A stretch of DNA of 5,407 nt from an uncultured Planctomycetota bacterium (lineage in GTDB: Bacteria > Planctomycetota > Planctomycetia > Pirellulales > Thermoguttaceae), in the NCBI GenBank assembly GCA_902797455.1, contig CADBTE010000205.1, positions 1 through 5,407 on the forward strand, in the 5' to 3' direction. A model generated the notes under the pieces. It was given only the letters and a program-made list of their open reading frames with translations. It was not told the origin of the DNA and made no database searches. How positions within the stretch are numbered: the first letter of the stretch is position 1; each line of letters starts with the position of its first letter. Shown piece by piece: positions 1 through 5,407 of this stretch. The translations under genes were made by a program, and so were the position numbers.

Positions 1-993
1 ACGCTTCAAGAGGCCGATCAAATCAACGCGCGCTGGGGAACTCGCGCCGGTGTCGATTTTATTGGGCTGAGTTTTGTTCGTTCCCCCGAAGATGTGGAGC
101 AGCTCCGGACCATTGTCGCGGCCGAGGCGGCGATGAACATTGATGTGACAGGCGGCTGGTCCCCGAATATCATCGCGAAGATAGAAAAGCCCGAGGCGCT
201 CTCGTGCCTTGGCGAGGTGATCGAGGTCTCTGACGGGATCATGGTTGCCCGCGGTGACCTGGGGGTCGAGATCCCGATCGCCAGGATGCCGGTGATTCAA
301 AAGGAGATTCTTCGCCGCTGCCGTGAACAGGCCAAACCGGCGATCGTCGCGACCCAGATGCTCGAGAGCATGACCGAGGAGCTTCTTCCCACACGGGCCG
401 AGGCGACCGATGTGGCGAACGCCATTTTGGACGGTGCCGATGCTTGTATGCTCTCCGCCGAGACCGCGGTCGGTTCCCATCCGGTGGAAGCGGTCGCGAT
501 GATGGATGAAATCGCCGAAACGATCGAGAACCAAATGCGTTCCGCGGTCCAACGCGGCAGCGGTGAGACTCCGTTCGCCGAGGACATTTTTAAAGAGGGA
601 GCGTCGTCATTTTCCACCGAGATGACCGATTCGGTCCGCACCTCACAGGCGGTTTGTCAGGCCGCCGGCGCGCTGGCCGAAACGGTTGGGGCCAAGGCGA
701 TCTTTATCGCGACCAAAAGCGGCCGGACCGCGCTGAACCTTTCGAAGATGCGCAACTTCGTCATGACGGTCGGAACCAGCGACTCGGAAGAGGTCCTGCG
801 GAGAATGTCTCTGTACTGGGGGGTGATTCCCATCGGCGGCGTTCCTCAGGATGTCGGGGCGATGGTTCTGAACCTTGTTCCGCGCGCTATCGGCGCGGGT
901 GAACTGATCGAGGGGGATCGGATCGTCGTTGTCGCCGGTCTGGGGGCCCAGGCCGACGGCCGCAACGCGATCTATCTCCATACGGTGAGGTGA
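1..993 (+). CDS. pyk: Pyruvate kinase, C-terminal part (5' end outside window)
   Basis: Pyruvate kinase makes pyruvate and ATP from phosphoenolpyruvate and ADP in the cytosol, as the last step of glycolysis. The reading frame is open from base 1 to the TGA at 991-993 and gives 330 residues. A typical enzyme has about 470-480, so roughly 140 N-terminal residues (first part of the A domain, and the B domain) lie off the left edge. The visible part starts with DFIGLSFVRS (window residues 19-28). The active-site signature IIAKIEKPEAL follows, with the catalytic-type Lys at about residue 60, then the metal- and substrate-binding stretch MVARGDLGVEIP, ATQMLESM with its conserved Thr at about 118, PTRAEATDVANAILDGAD and MLSAET. 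The C-terminal domain follows, with IFIATKSGRTA and a late SLYWGVIPI motif. GTG at position 94 is an internal Val codon, not a start. No key residue is missing from the visible part. The next gene begins ten bases downstream. Confidence 0.97.
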   Translation, partial: TLQEADQINARWGTRAGVDFIGLSFVRSPEDVEQLRTIVAAEAAMNIDVTGGWSPNIIAKIEKPEALSCLGEVIEVSDGIMVARGDLGVEIPIARMPVIQKEILRRCREQAKPAIVATQMLESMTEELLPTRAEATDVANAILDGADACMLSAETAVGSHPVEAVAMMDEIAETIENQMRSAVQRGSGETPFAEDIFKEGASSFSTEMTDSVRTSQAVCQAAGALAETVGAKAIFIATKSGRTALNLSKMRNFVMTVGTSDSEEVLRRMSLYWGVIPIGGVPQDVGAMVLNLVPRAIGAGELIEGDRIVVVAGLGAQADGRNAIYLHTVR

Positions 994-1000
994 GAAGGGA
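994..1000 (+). promoter_or_regulatory. Ribosome binding site for the acyltransferase gene
   Basis: The bases just after the pyk stop read GAAGGGA. The AAGG core at 995-998 is five bases before the ATG at 1004. This supports that ATG as the start, and it means the gene need not depend on reinitiation from pyk. With only ten bases between the genes, there is no room for a separate promoter outside the pyk coding sequence. Confidence 0.7.
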
Positions 1001-1003
1001 CCG

Positions 1004-2002
1004 ATGATTTTTTACATCACCTTCCTGCGTTTTCTTGCCGCGCTGCTGATCACCAACTCCCACTTCGGGGCGATCTACCCCCGCGGTTCGTTTGCCTGCG
1101 GGGGGATGTTGGGAAACCTTCTTTTCTTCGCCGTATCGGGGTACTGCCTGTACCACGTCCGAGGGACCTTTTTGCGATGGTACGGTCAGAGGCTGCTGAG
1201 GATCTATCCCGCGGTGGCGATCGTGACGCTGATCAATCTTCCCTACGGGGCCCTGTCTGACTATCTGACGTGGCAAAGAGTGATAGGACTTTTCTTTTAT
1301 CCGACTTATTACCATTTCATCGCGGCGATAGTTGTCCTTTATATTCCCTTCTACTTCTTGATGAAGATCCCCGATTTTCGTCTGTTGGGGGTAGATAAGC
1401 TCGCTTGGCTGTCGTTTGTTGTTTTCACTATTTATCTGACCGCTTACGCCTTCTTTTTCGACAAGACGGCTTATCATATCGAAAATGTGGGGGACGGGCA
1501 AATGTTCCCGTGGTTTATATATACGGGATCGATGCTCCTGGGGGCGATATTTCGTAAATACGACCACTATTTTCGGGCCAGGCGTTTCTGTCTTGTGCGG
1601 GATACTTTCTTTACGCTCTTAGCCGCTGCGGGGTATGTCGTGGTTCGATCTTTGCTGAAAACGGGAAAAATCCCGGGAGAGTACCAGATTCTTTCCATAA
1701 TCTTTCTCTACTTGCTGACCGCCGCTGGGTTCTGGTCGGTCTCGGCTTTGGATCACGCTTTGCAGAGATGGCGGGAATCGAACCGGTGGGCAGGCCGGGT
1801 GGTCGAAATGATCTCGATCCGGACGTTAGAGGTCTATCTAGTCCAGTACATGGTAATTGATTTTGTTCTTAATAGACTGAAAGTATCTTTTCCTCTAAAC
1901 TGGCTGGTCTGTGTTTCCGCGATTCTGTTGGCAGCCGTCTTAGTGCATTGGGCTGCCACACGGGCAGCCGCGCCGCTGATTCGCCAGTTGAAGCGGGAAT
2001 GA
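1004..2002 (+). CDS. Membrane acyltransferase, Acyl_transf_3 (OafA-like) family
   Basis: This is a 332-residue polytopic inner-membrane protein. Members of the family move acyl groups, often acetyl, onto sugars of O-antigens, exopolysaccharides, peptidoglycan or small molecules; the substrate here is unknown. The N-terminus carries the family's R-x10-H motif (Arg9 in FLRFLAALL, His20 in TNSHFG). It is followed by FFAVSGYCL (41-49), matching the usual FFxxSGF/Y segment, and by GQRLLRIYPA (61-70), matching the conserved RLLRIYP loop. TLEVYLVQY (274-282) matches the late conserved membrane segment. About ten hydrophobic segments spread over the whole length, as expected for a full-length member without a C-terminal SGNH domain. 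The ATG at 1004 has a ribosome binding site and puts R-x10-H at the usual place near the N-terminus. The gene follows pyk by ten bases and probably shares its transcript. It ends two bases from the convergent EpsG-like gene. Its base composition is less GC-rich than pyk, especially at about 1260-1570. Confidence 0.9.
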   Translation: MIFYITFLRFLAALLITNSHFGAIYPRGSFACGGMLGNLLFFAVSGYCLYHVRGTFLRWYGQRLLRIYPAVAIVTLINLPYGALSDYLTWQRVIGLFFYPTYYHFIAAIVVLYIPFYFLMKIPDFRLLGVDKLAWLSFVVFTIYLTAYAFFFDKTAYHIENVGDGQMFPWFIYTGSMLLGAIFRKYDHYFRARRFCLVRDTFFTLLAAAGYVVVRSLLKTGKIPGEYQILSIIFLYLLTAAGFWSVSALDHALQRWRESNRWAGRVVEMISIRTLEVYLVQYMVIDFVLNRLKVSFPLNWLVCVSAILLAAVLVHWAATRAAAPLIRQLKRE

Positions 2003-2011
2003 GATCATTCC
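1996..2011. repeat. Inverted repeat spanning both convergent stop codons
   Basis: GGAATGA at 1996-2002 is mirrored exactly by TCATTCC at 2005-2011, with only GA between the arms. The left arm holds the acyltransferase's last Glu codon and TGA, and the right arm holds the same GAA-TGA of the EpsG-like gene on the other strand. As RNA it would fold as a six-pair stem with a four-base loop in either transcript. No T-run follows on either strand, so it is not a classical terminator. The symmetry is visible directly; a role in termination or 3'-end protection is inferred. Confidence 0.5.
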
Positions 2012-3111
2012 AGCCCCAGGATCGGAGCGATCCACTCGTTAAAGTAGTAGAACTTTATAGCTACTGTCTTACGGGACATGTAGAGGAAAAAGAGGAAGTA
2101 CAGCGAGATGAAAGGGACGTACAAGACCCGGAGATTCCGGAGGAGAATCGGCCATATGTAGCAGGTCGCGATAAGAAAATAGATCGACATCCTCATCAGG
2201 TTGGAAGTGGCGTTTCCATAGGCGACGGCAATATTCAGAACCCCTCCGAAGAGGATCATATTTAGATAGGTGTCGTACTCGTGTCGGTCTTCCGGGGCGA
2301 TAAACTGTTTGCAGAAAAGAAAACCGACAGCCAGGAACATGTAAAAATAGGCGTAGTTTTTTCCGCTGGTGGCAGCCAACGACGAATAAGCTGCGTACTT
2401 CTTCGCCACCGTCTCCGCGGCTACGCCGATGATGTCACGCAAAAAGATCGCGCAGAACAGGCCAATGACGAAAAGGAGAATGTTCTGTTTAATGTCATTC
2501 GGTCTGGTGAAGAGAAAATACATAGGGATGGCGAAAAAGGCGGAACGGTGGAAGGTCATCGCCAAAAGGACCCAAAACAGGTACATCTTAAAATCTTTTC
2601 TCAGCAGCGAGCCAAAGCTCATCGAGTAGACAGCCAGAGCGAGCCCCTGCCGAACTCCATTGAAGAAGAAGAAGTACCAGGTCGTTGCCAGAAAGACGTA
2701 AAGAGCGATCAAGCTATTCTCGGAGAACGAGTGAAACGAAAGAAGGTGGCAGCCGACACAGATGACGGCTACTAAAGTGAACAAGGCCCAGTAATCGTTG
2801 GAAATCTGCTGCGCGATGGTCTGCAGCAGAGAGTATCCCCACTCGGAAAACGCGGATTTGACCTCGATCGTGCCGCTTTCGGTTTCGGTCAAATCCTCGA
2901 CCACCTCTTCAAATCCACGAAATCTTTCGAAACCAGCCGCGTAAGCTCCCGCATCCGTACCGACCCAGTAAGCCCGCGCCCCGGAAAAGAAGACCAGCAG
3001 AACAAAAATCGGACCGTAGAACGCGAACCCGCCCCTTCTATAGGTGAGAAGCCCCCACAGACAGACGGCCGCGACCAGTGTGATACAGTAGTACAGCCCG
3101 GTGAATTCCAT
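2005..3111 (-). CDS. EpsG-family (Wzy-like) membrane protein, putative polysaccharide polymerase
   Basis: This 368-residue, very hydrophobic protein has about nine or ten membrane segments. Its motif order matches the EpsG family, whose members act in exopolysaccharide or O-antigen assembly, probably as Wzy-type polymerases joining lipid-linked repeat units at the periplasmic face of the inner membrane. The visible marks are: two N-terminal membrane segments followed by VGTDAGAY (50-57), the family's G-x-D-x3-Y loop; FNGVRQGLA (150-158), the conserved N-x-[IV]-R-Q motif at a membrane edge; TFHRSAFF (186-193), the HxSA motif; and a late NLMRMSIYF (304-312) with its conserved Arg. A charged, acidic loop at about 62-85 is likely periplasmic. 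The ATG at 3109-3111 has a strong AAAGGA five bases upstream, which fixes the start. The gene has its own candidate promoter in the 124-base gap next to lptD. It points the same way as lptD and opposes the acyltransferase. Polymerase activity and substrate are inferred from the family; an O-antigen ligase-like or other glycan role is possible. Confidence 0.85.
   Translation of the reverse strand: MEFTGLYYCITLVAAVCLWGLLTYRRGGFAFYGPIFVLLVFFSGARAYWVGTDAGAYAAGFERFRGFEEVVEDLTETESGTIEVKSAFSEWGYSLLQTIAQQISNDYWALFTLVAVICVGCHLLSFHSFSENSLIALYVFLATTWYFFFFNGVRQGLALAVYSMSFGSLLRKDFKMYLFWVLLAMTFHRSAFFAIPMYFLFTRPNDIKQNILLFVIGLFCAIFLRDIIGVAAETVAKKYAAYSSLAATSGKNYAYFYMFLAVGFLFCKQFIAPEDRHEYDTYLNMILFGGVLNIAVAYGNATSNLMRMSIYFLIATCYIWPILLRNLRVLYVPFISLYFLFFLYMSRKTVAIKFYYFNEWIAPILGLE
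2019..2033. repeat. Second short inverted repeat at the convergent junction
   Basis: GGATCG at 2019-2024 and CGATCC at 2028-2033 form a perfect six-base inverted repeat with a three-base loop. It lies inside the last codons of the EpsG-like gene and about eight bases after the stop-codon palindrome. A + strand transcript running past the acyltransferase would carry both hairpins in tandem. No T-run follows. It could contribute to factor-assisted or bidirectional termination, or could be chance. Confidence 0.35.
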
Positions 3112-3116
3112 CCGAG

Positions 3117-3122
3117 TCCTTT
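3117..3122 (-). promoter_or_regulatory. Shine-Dalgarno of the EpsG-like gene, in a small hairpin loop
   Basis: On the - strand AAAGGA lies five bases before the ATG at 3111, a strong site that decides the start. It is flanked exactly by CGAG (3123-3126) and CTCG (3113-3116), so a four-pair stem could present all six bases in its loop. The binding site is clear; the hairpin is weak and may be chance. Confidence 0.75.
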
Positions 3123-3142
3123 CTCGTCTTTATCGTTGCCGC

Positions 3143-3161
3143 CGGCGGATCCCATCCGCCG
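3143..3161 (-). repeat. GC-rich hairpin in the leader of the EpsG-like gene
   Basis: GGCGGAT at 3144-3150 and ATCCGCC at 3154-3160, plus the flanking C3143-G3161 pair, make an eight-pair stem with a three-base loop. It lies between the candidate transcription start (about 3167) and the Shine-Dalgarno, so it would occupy the 5' end of the messenger. No T-run follows on the - strand. It could stabilise the 5' end or affect translation; which of these is unknown. Confidence 0.5.
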
Positions 3162-3173
3162 CTTAACAGGGCG

Positions 3174-3203
3174 ATTATACCTTAGGGGGAGGGGGGGTAT
3201 CAC
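3174..3203 (-). promoter_or_regulatory. Candidate sigma-70 promoter of the EpsG-like gene, with a C-rich spacer
   Basis: On the - strand there is a perfect TATAAT at 3174-3179. GTGATA at 3198-3203 matches four of six bases of TTGACA. The 18-base spacer runs C7, T, C5, then TAAGG. Transcription would start near 3167 and give a leader of about 55 bases before the ATG at 3111. The -10 match and the location just upstream of a gene are strong; the -35 is moderate. The -35 sits inside the G/C palindrome at 3191-3209. The consensus is that of enterobacterial housekeeping promoters and may differ in this organism. Confidence 0.6.
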
Positions 3204-3209
3204 CCCCCC
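3191..3209. repeat. G7/C7 palindrome overlapping the candidate -35
   Basis: On the + strand GGGGGGGT (3191-3198), ATC, then ACCCCCCC (3202-3209) form a perfect inverted repeat with eight-base arms and a three-base centre. In RNA it would be a very stable hairpin 27 bases after the lptD stop. No T-run follows on the - strand, so as an lptD terminator it would be atypical. As DNA it overlaps the -35 and spacer of the candidate promoter and could be an operator. A second G-run lies beside it at 3185-3189. Confidence 0.5.
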
Positions 3210-3234
3210 GTGTCCGGTTTCTTTCCCCGGCACG
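3209..3234 (-). terminator. Hairpin directly after the lptD stop, possible terminator
   Basis: CGTG (3209-3212) and CCGG (3214-3217) pair with CCGG (3227-3230) and CACG (3231-3234). This gives eight pairs with a single bulged T at 3213 and a nine-base loop. The stem begins one base past the TAG at 3236-3238 and abuts the G7/C7 palindrome, so the lptD transcript would end in two stacked hairpins. Neither is followed by a U-run on the - strand. It may protect the 3' end or cause weak termination; read-through into the EpsG-like gene is possible. Confidence 0.35.
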
Positions 3235-3235
3235 C

Positions 3236-5407
3236 CTACATTTTCCCGAAGCCGAGGACATCTTCCTGGAATTGCTGCCTGCTGTACATAAAGACCGGCA
3301 TGACGTTTAAGCTCACCCCCCAGTCGTCCTTGCTGCTGCTGATATTGGTACTGAGGGTGAAGATGAACGACTCCCCGATCCGGGTGATCCCGAACTGCTG
3401 GCCGACGTTATGTTTTTCGGCCAAATCGTAGGAATTGCTTAGGGACATAGCCCACTTTTCCGACATCCGGTAGTTCAGCGCGGCGTTGAGATAGGTACTG
3501 TCGATCGGGCCGGAGAGCCGGTCGACACCCAGATACAGACTGCTGGCTCCGGGGTGTTTGGTCATCGCGCCGACACGGACGATCTTCTGCCCCGAGTCGA
3601 AGAAATCGAACAGGCCCGAGGAGAGGACCGAGAATCGGTCCCCCACGTGCCAGCGGAAATCGTAGTCGACCAGGCCGATGGTCTGGTTGAAGTTTTGCTC
3701 TTTTTCGGGATAGACCGAGAATCCGGCGTCGAAGGTGATCCAGTCAATAATATGCCGATTGCCGATCGGACCGCGCTTGGTCTGCCACCGGTTAAGCCAG
3801 TCGAAGCGGACCTGGGTCAGGTCGTCGGCGATTTCGGTGTAGGGGGAGGCGACGCTTCCGCCGAGCAGACCTTGCCGAAGGGCGTAATAGCGCTCGTCGA
3901 ACCGGACCGGGATACTGTCGCGATACGGTTGGTAGGTATTCGAGAAGGTGGTCGCCGAATAGAGGCGGCGGAACCCCTGCGTCTGCCAGTCGTCGAGCTG
4001 GTTGTAGAGTGTTGTCTCGGCAAGGTGTTTGTTTGCCCTGCTGTAGTAAGCGTCCATGGCGAAATTCATCTTGTGCGCCATTCCGTTGAGGTACCACAGG
4101 CGGCTGCGGACGTCGGAATCGACATTCCAGACCGGAAGGTTCATTCGCACCCCGCCGCGGCCGTAGAATCGAGCCAGGGAACCGTCGGCGGCCTGACTCC
4201 AGTAGGCGAACTCCCCCAGTCCGTACGGGGTGACTTTCACCGGGCCGAGTTCCATCGGAAGGTCAAGTTCGTTTCGCGTAGCGAAAGCGAACGTATTTTG
4301 AGAGAGGGTCGAGTATTTTCCCCTCGGGTCATTCGAGACCGAATTGGGCTGAAGCTCCCAGTCGAGGAACCGGAAGAGGGCCTTTTCCTGGTTGGTGTAC
4401 GGCTGCTCGGTGGCACGGAACTGACCGTAGCCGATCGAGGTGTGTTCGTACCACAGCAGGGGGGTACAGCCGATCTTTTGCCCCATTAGGTAATGGTCCG
4501 CCCTGGGGAGCCAGTTCGTGTCGGTGTAGAACTTATCGAGCCGATAACTCCCAAGAATCCCGAGGGACCAGTTATTGACCGTCTTTTTGATCTCAAAACT
4601 GGTCTCCGGATTCGACTCGGTGAACCACTCATGTTCGAAGTACTGCTGGAGGTAGTTGCGATCGCTCGATTTTCCTGCCTGCGCGGTGGCGACCCACCCC
4701 TCGGAAAGCTCTCGGCACAAGCTGTTGCTCGAGACGCAGCGGCTCCAGGGGAAATCAAACATCTGTCGATGTTTCCAGTTGGCTCGGTAGCGGTATTTAT
4801 TGGGGATATCGAGCGACCGGCGGCCATACCCCAGGTTATCGGTTCCATGGTCGCAGATGCCGTAGTACGACGCGGCGCCGACCATCGGGTCTTTGCAGCC
4901 GAACAGCCCCCCCCGCGGGTAGGTGAAGGTGGTGCCATGCCCGAGCCCGCGTTTGGAGAGATAGTCGAGATCCAGATCCCAATTCGAACCGTCGGGCTTG
5001 CGGGCATTGAGATTGAGAATCTGGTACAGGTCCCACTCGGTCCTCACTTGAGTCCCGAAGGTATTATCGTTCCCGACCCGGATATTCCGCAGATAGAGCG
5101 ATTGCCGCTGGGTGTCCATCGCCATCCAGGGCCAATAGAAGACCGGCACGCTCCCGATCCGAACGGTATTATTCTCGGCGATCACGTAGCCGGTATCGCT
5201 CGTTTCCTGAGCGCCGGTGACCGGATCGATCTTCGGCTGGCCCGAGGCCGAGTCGTACAGCGGCGCCGACCGCAGTTCGGCCGTGAGCGAATTGGACTGG
5301 AGGCGGTAGGTCGGCTCTCCCATCATACTGGTCGAGACCCAGGCGTTGGTCGCTGACAGCGAGTCCGGTCCGGTTTGGGTGACAGCGTCGGCCTTGATAC
5401 GGAACCA
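3236..5407 (-). CDS. lptD: LptD/OstA-like outer-membrane LPS-assembly protein (N-terminus outside window)
   Basis: LptD is the outer-membrane barrel that, with LptE, places lipopolysaccharide in the outer leaflet. The frame is open from the right edge to the TAG at 3236-3238, giving 723 residues without a stop. The Met codons at 5321-5326 are internal, because family-like sequence continues upstream of them (ADAVTQTGPD, then LSATNAWVST). Window residues 1-90 or so are the end of the periplasmic OstA-type domain, closing with VRIGSVPVFYWPWM (84-97). The barrel begins at about 105 with YLRNIRVGNDNTFGTQV. Alternating aromatic and polar strands continue to the end, consistent with the large LptD barrel. 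The wording, including TEWDLYQIL, DLDYLSKRGLGHGTTF, SDRNYLQQYFEHEW and WLPRADHYLMGQ, recalls planctomycete OstA-like proteins. All five cysteines lie at window residues 171-314. The protein ends in GFGKM, not an aromatic residue. The signal peptide and most of the N-terminal domain are off the edge. Function is assigned by family. Confidence 0.88.
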   Translation of the reverse strand, partial: WFRIKADAVTQTGPDSLSATNAWVSTSMMGEPTYRLQSNSLTAELRSAPLYDSASGQPKIDPVTGAQETSDTGYVIAENNTVRIGSVPVFYWPWMAMDTQRQSLYLRNIRVGNDNTFGTQVRTEWDLYQILNLNARKPDGSNWDLDLDYLSKRGLGHGTTFTYPRGGLFGCKDPMVGAASYYGICDHGTDNLGYGRRSLDIPNKYRYRANWKHRQMFDFPWSRCVSSNSLCRELSEGWVATAQAGKSSDRNYLQQYFEHEWFTESNPETSFEIKKTVNNWSLGILGSYRLDKFYTDTNWLPRADHYLMGQKIGCTPLLWYEHTSIGYGQFRATEQPYTNQEKALFRFLDWELQPNSVSNDPRGKYSTLSQNTFAFATRNELDLPMELGPVKVTPYGLGEFAYWSQAADGSLARFYGRGGVRMNLPVWNVDSDVRSRLWYLNGMAHKMNFAMDAYYSRANKHLAETTLYNQLDDWQTQGFRRLYSATTFSNTYQPYRDSIPVRFDERYYALRQGLLGGSVASPYTEIADDLTQVRFDWLNRWQTKRGPIGNRHIIDWITFDAGFSVYPEKEQNFNQTIGLVDYDFRWHVGDRFSVLSSGLFDFFDSGQKIVRVGAMTKHPGASSLYLGVDRLSGPIDSTYLNAALNYRMSEKWAMSLSNSYDLAEKHNVGQQFGITRIGESFIFTLSTNISSSKDDWGVSLNVMPVFMYSRQQFQEDVLGFGKM

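Noticed and set aside
94..96. GTG as a start for a shorter pyruvate kinase
   Set aside because: The frame is open to base 1 and the upstream codons encode the conserved DFIGLSFVRS segment, so the gene simply starts outside the window.
887..1567. Open frame of 226 codons on the - strand across the pyk/acyltransferase junction
   Set aside because: It overlaps two genes with clear family motifs. Its translation is charged and proline-rich with no family resemblance.
1662..1675. CGGGA-AAAA-TCCCG hairpin inside the acyltransferase gene
   Set aside because: The five-pair stem lies in the middle of coding sequence with no T-run. It is most likely chance.
2281..2775. Open frame of 164 codons on the + strand inside the EpsG-like gene
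   Set aside because: It is antisense to a protein with ordered EpsG motifs, has a lysine/glutamate-rich nonsense composition, and shows no supporting ribosome binding site.
3185..3197. G-quadruplex on the + strand (G5-A-G7)
   Set aside because: Only two G-runs are present, giving at most three separate GGG units. A stable three-tier quadruplex is not supported, and the hairpin with C7 is the better fold.
5321..5326. Tandem ATG codons as the lptD start
   Set aside because: In-frame sequence upstream to the window edge keeps the OstA-like wording and shows no signal peptide at these Met codons. The protein continues beyond the window.
3554..5356. Two long + strand open frames (3554-4489 and 4493-5356) opposite lptD, almost end to end
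   Set aside because: Their translations are low-complexity, rich in Val, Gly, Arg, Glu and Pro, with no recognisable domain. They lie wholly antisense to a convincing LptD frame, as expected for shadows in GC-rich coding DNA.
1..5407. CRISPR arrays, tRNA or rRNA genes, insertion sequences, attachment sites
   Set aside because: I saw no regularly spaced repeats, tRNA-like cloverleaf, transposase frame or flanking direct repeats. The window is filled by four protein genes.

Overview
The window looks like bacterial chromosome from a Gram-negative (diderm) organism, most likely a member of the Planctomycetota. The outer-membrane protein at the right end has the wording of the planctomycete OstA/LptD-like proteins as I remember them. 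That assignment is an inference from family memory, not a database result. Coding density is high. The only non-coding stretch of any size is 124 bases, at 3112-3235, and no stretch of more than 300 bases lacks a gene.

Layout, left to right. (1) Positions 1-993, + strand: the C-terminal two thirds of pyruvate kinase, cut by the left edge. (2) Positions 1004-2002, + strand: a membrane acyltransferase of the Acyl_transf_3 (OafA-like) family, ten bases after the pyk stop and with its own Shine-Dalgarno, so probably co-transcribed with pyk. (3) Positions 2005-3111, - strand: an EpsG/Wzy-like polytopic membrane protein, a candidate polysaccharide polymerase. It converges on the acyltransferase with only two bases between the stop codons, and both stops lie inside one inverted repeat. 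(4) Positions 3112-3235: a compact control region. Read on the - strand it holds hairpins after the lptD stop, then a candidate sigma-70 promoter whose -35/-10 spacer is mostly cytosines, a hairpin leader and a good ribosome binding site for the EpsG-like gene. (5) Positions 3236-5407, - strand: most of an LptD/OstA outer-membrane assembly protein, with its N-terminus beyond the right edge.

The three envelope genes make functional sense together: a putative glycan polymerase, a putative glycan O-acyltransferase and an LPS-type export or assembly barrel. The glycan they would act on is not shown by the sequence. The two middle genes look less GC-rich than pyk and lptD. In hand-counted 60-base samples, 361-420 is 65% GC, 1261-1320 is 37%, 2341-2400 is 47% and 3481-3540 is 62%. 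This fits accessory surface-polysaccharide genes between housekeeping genes, although membrane-protein codon bias explains part of it.

I found no clear undescribed system. The best candidate for something new is the EpsG-like gene's promoter, whose C7-T-C5 spacer and overlapping palindrome suggest length-variable or operator-controlled expression of a surface glycan gene.
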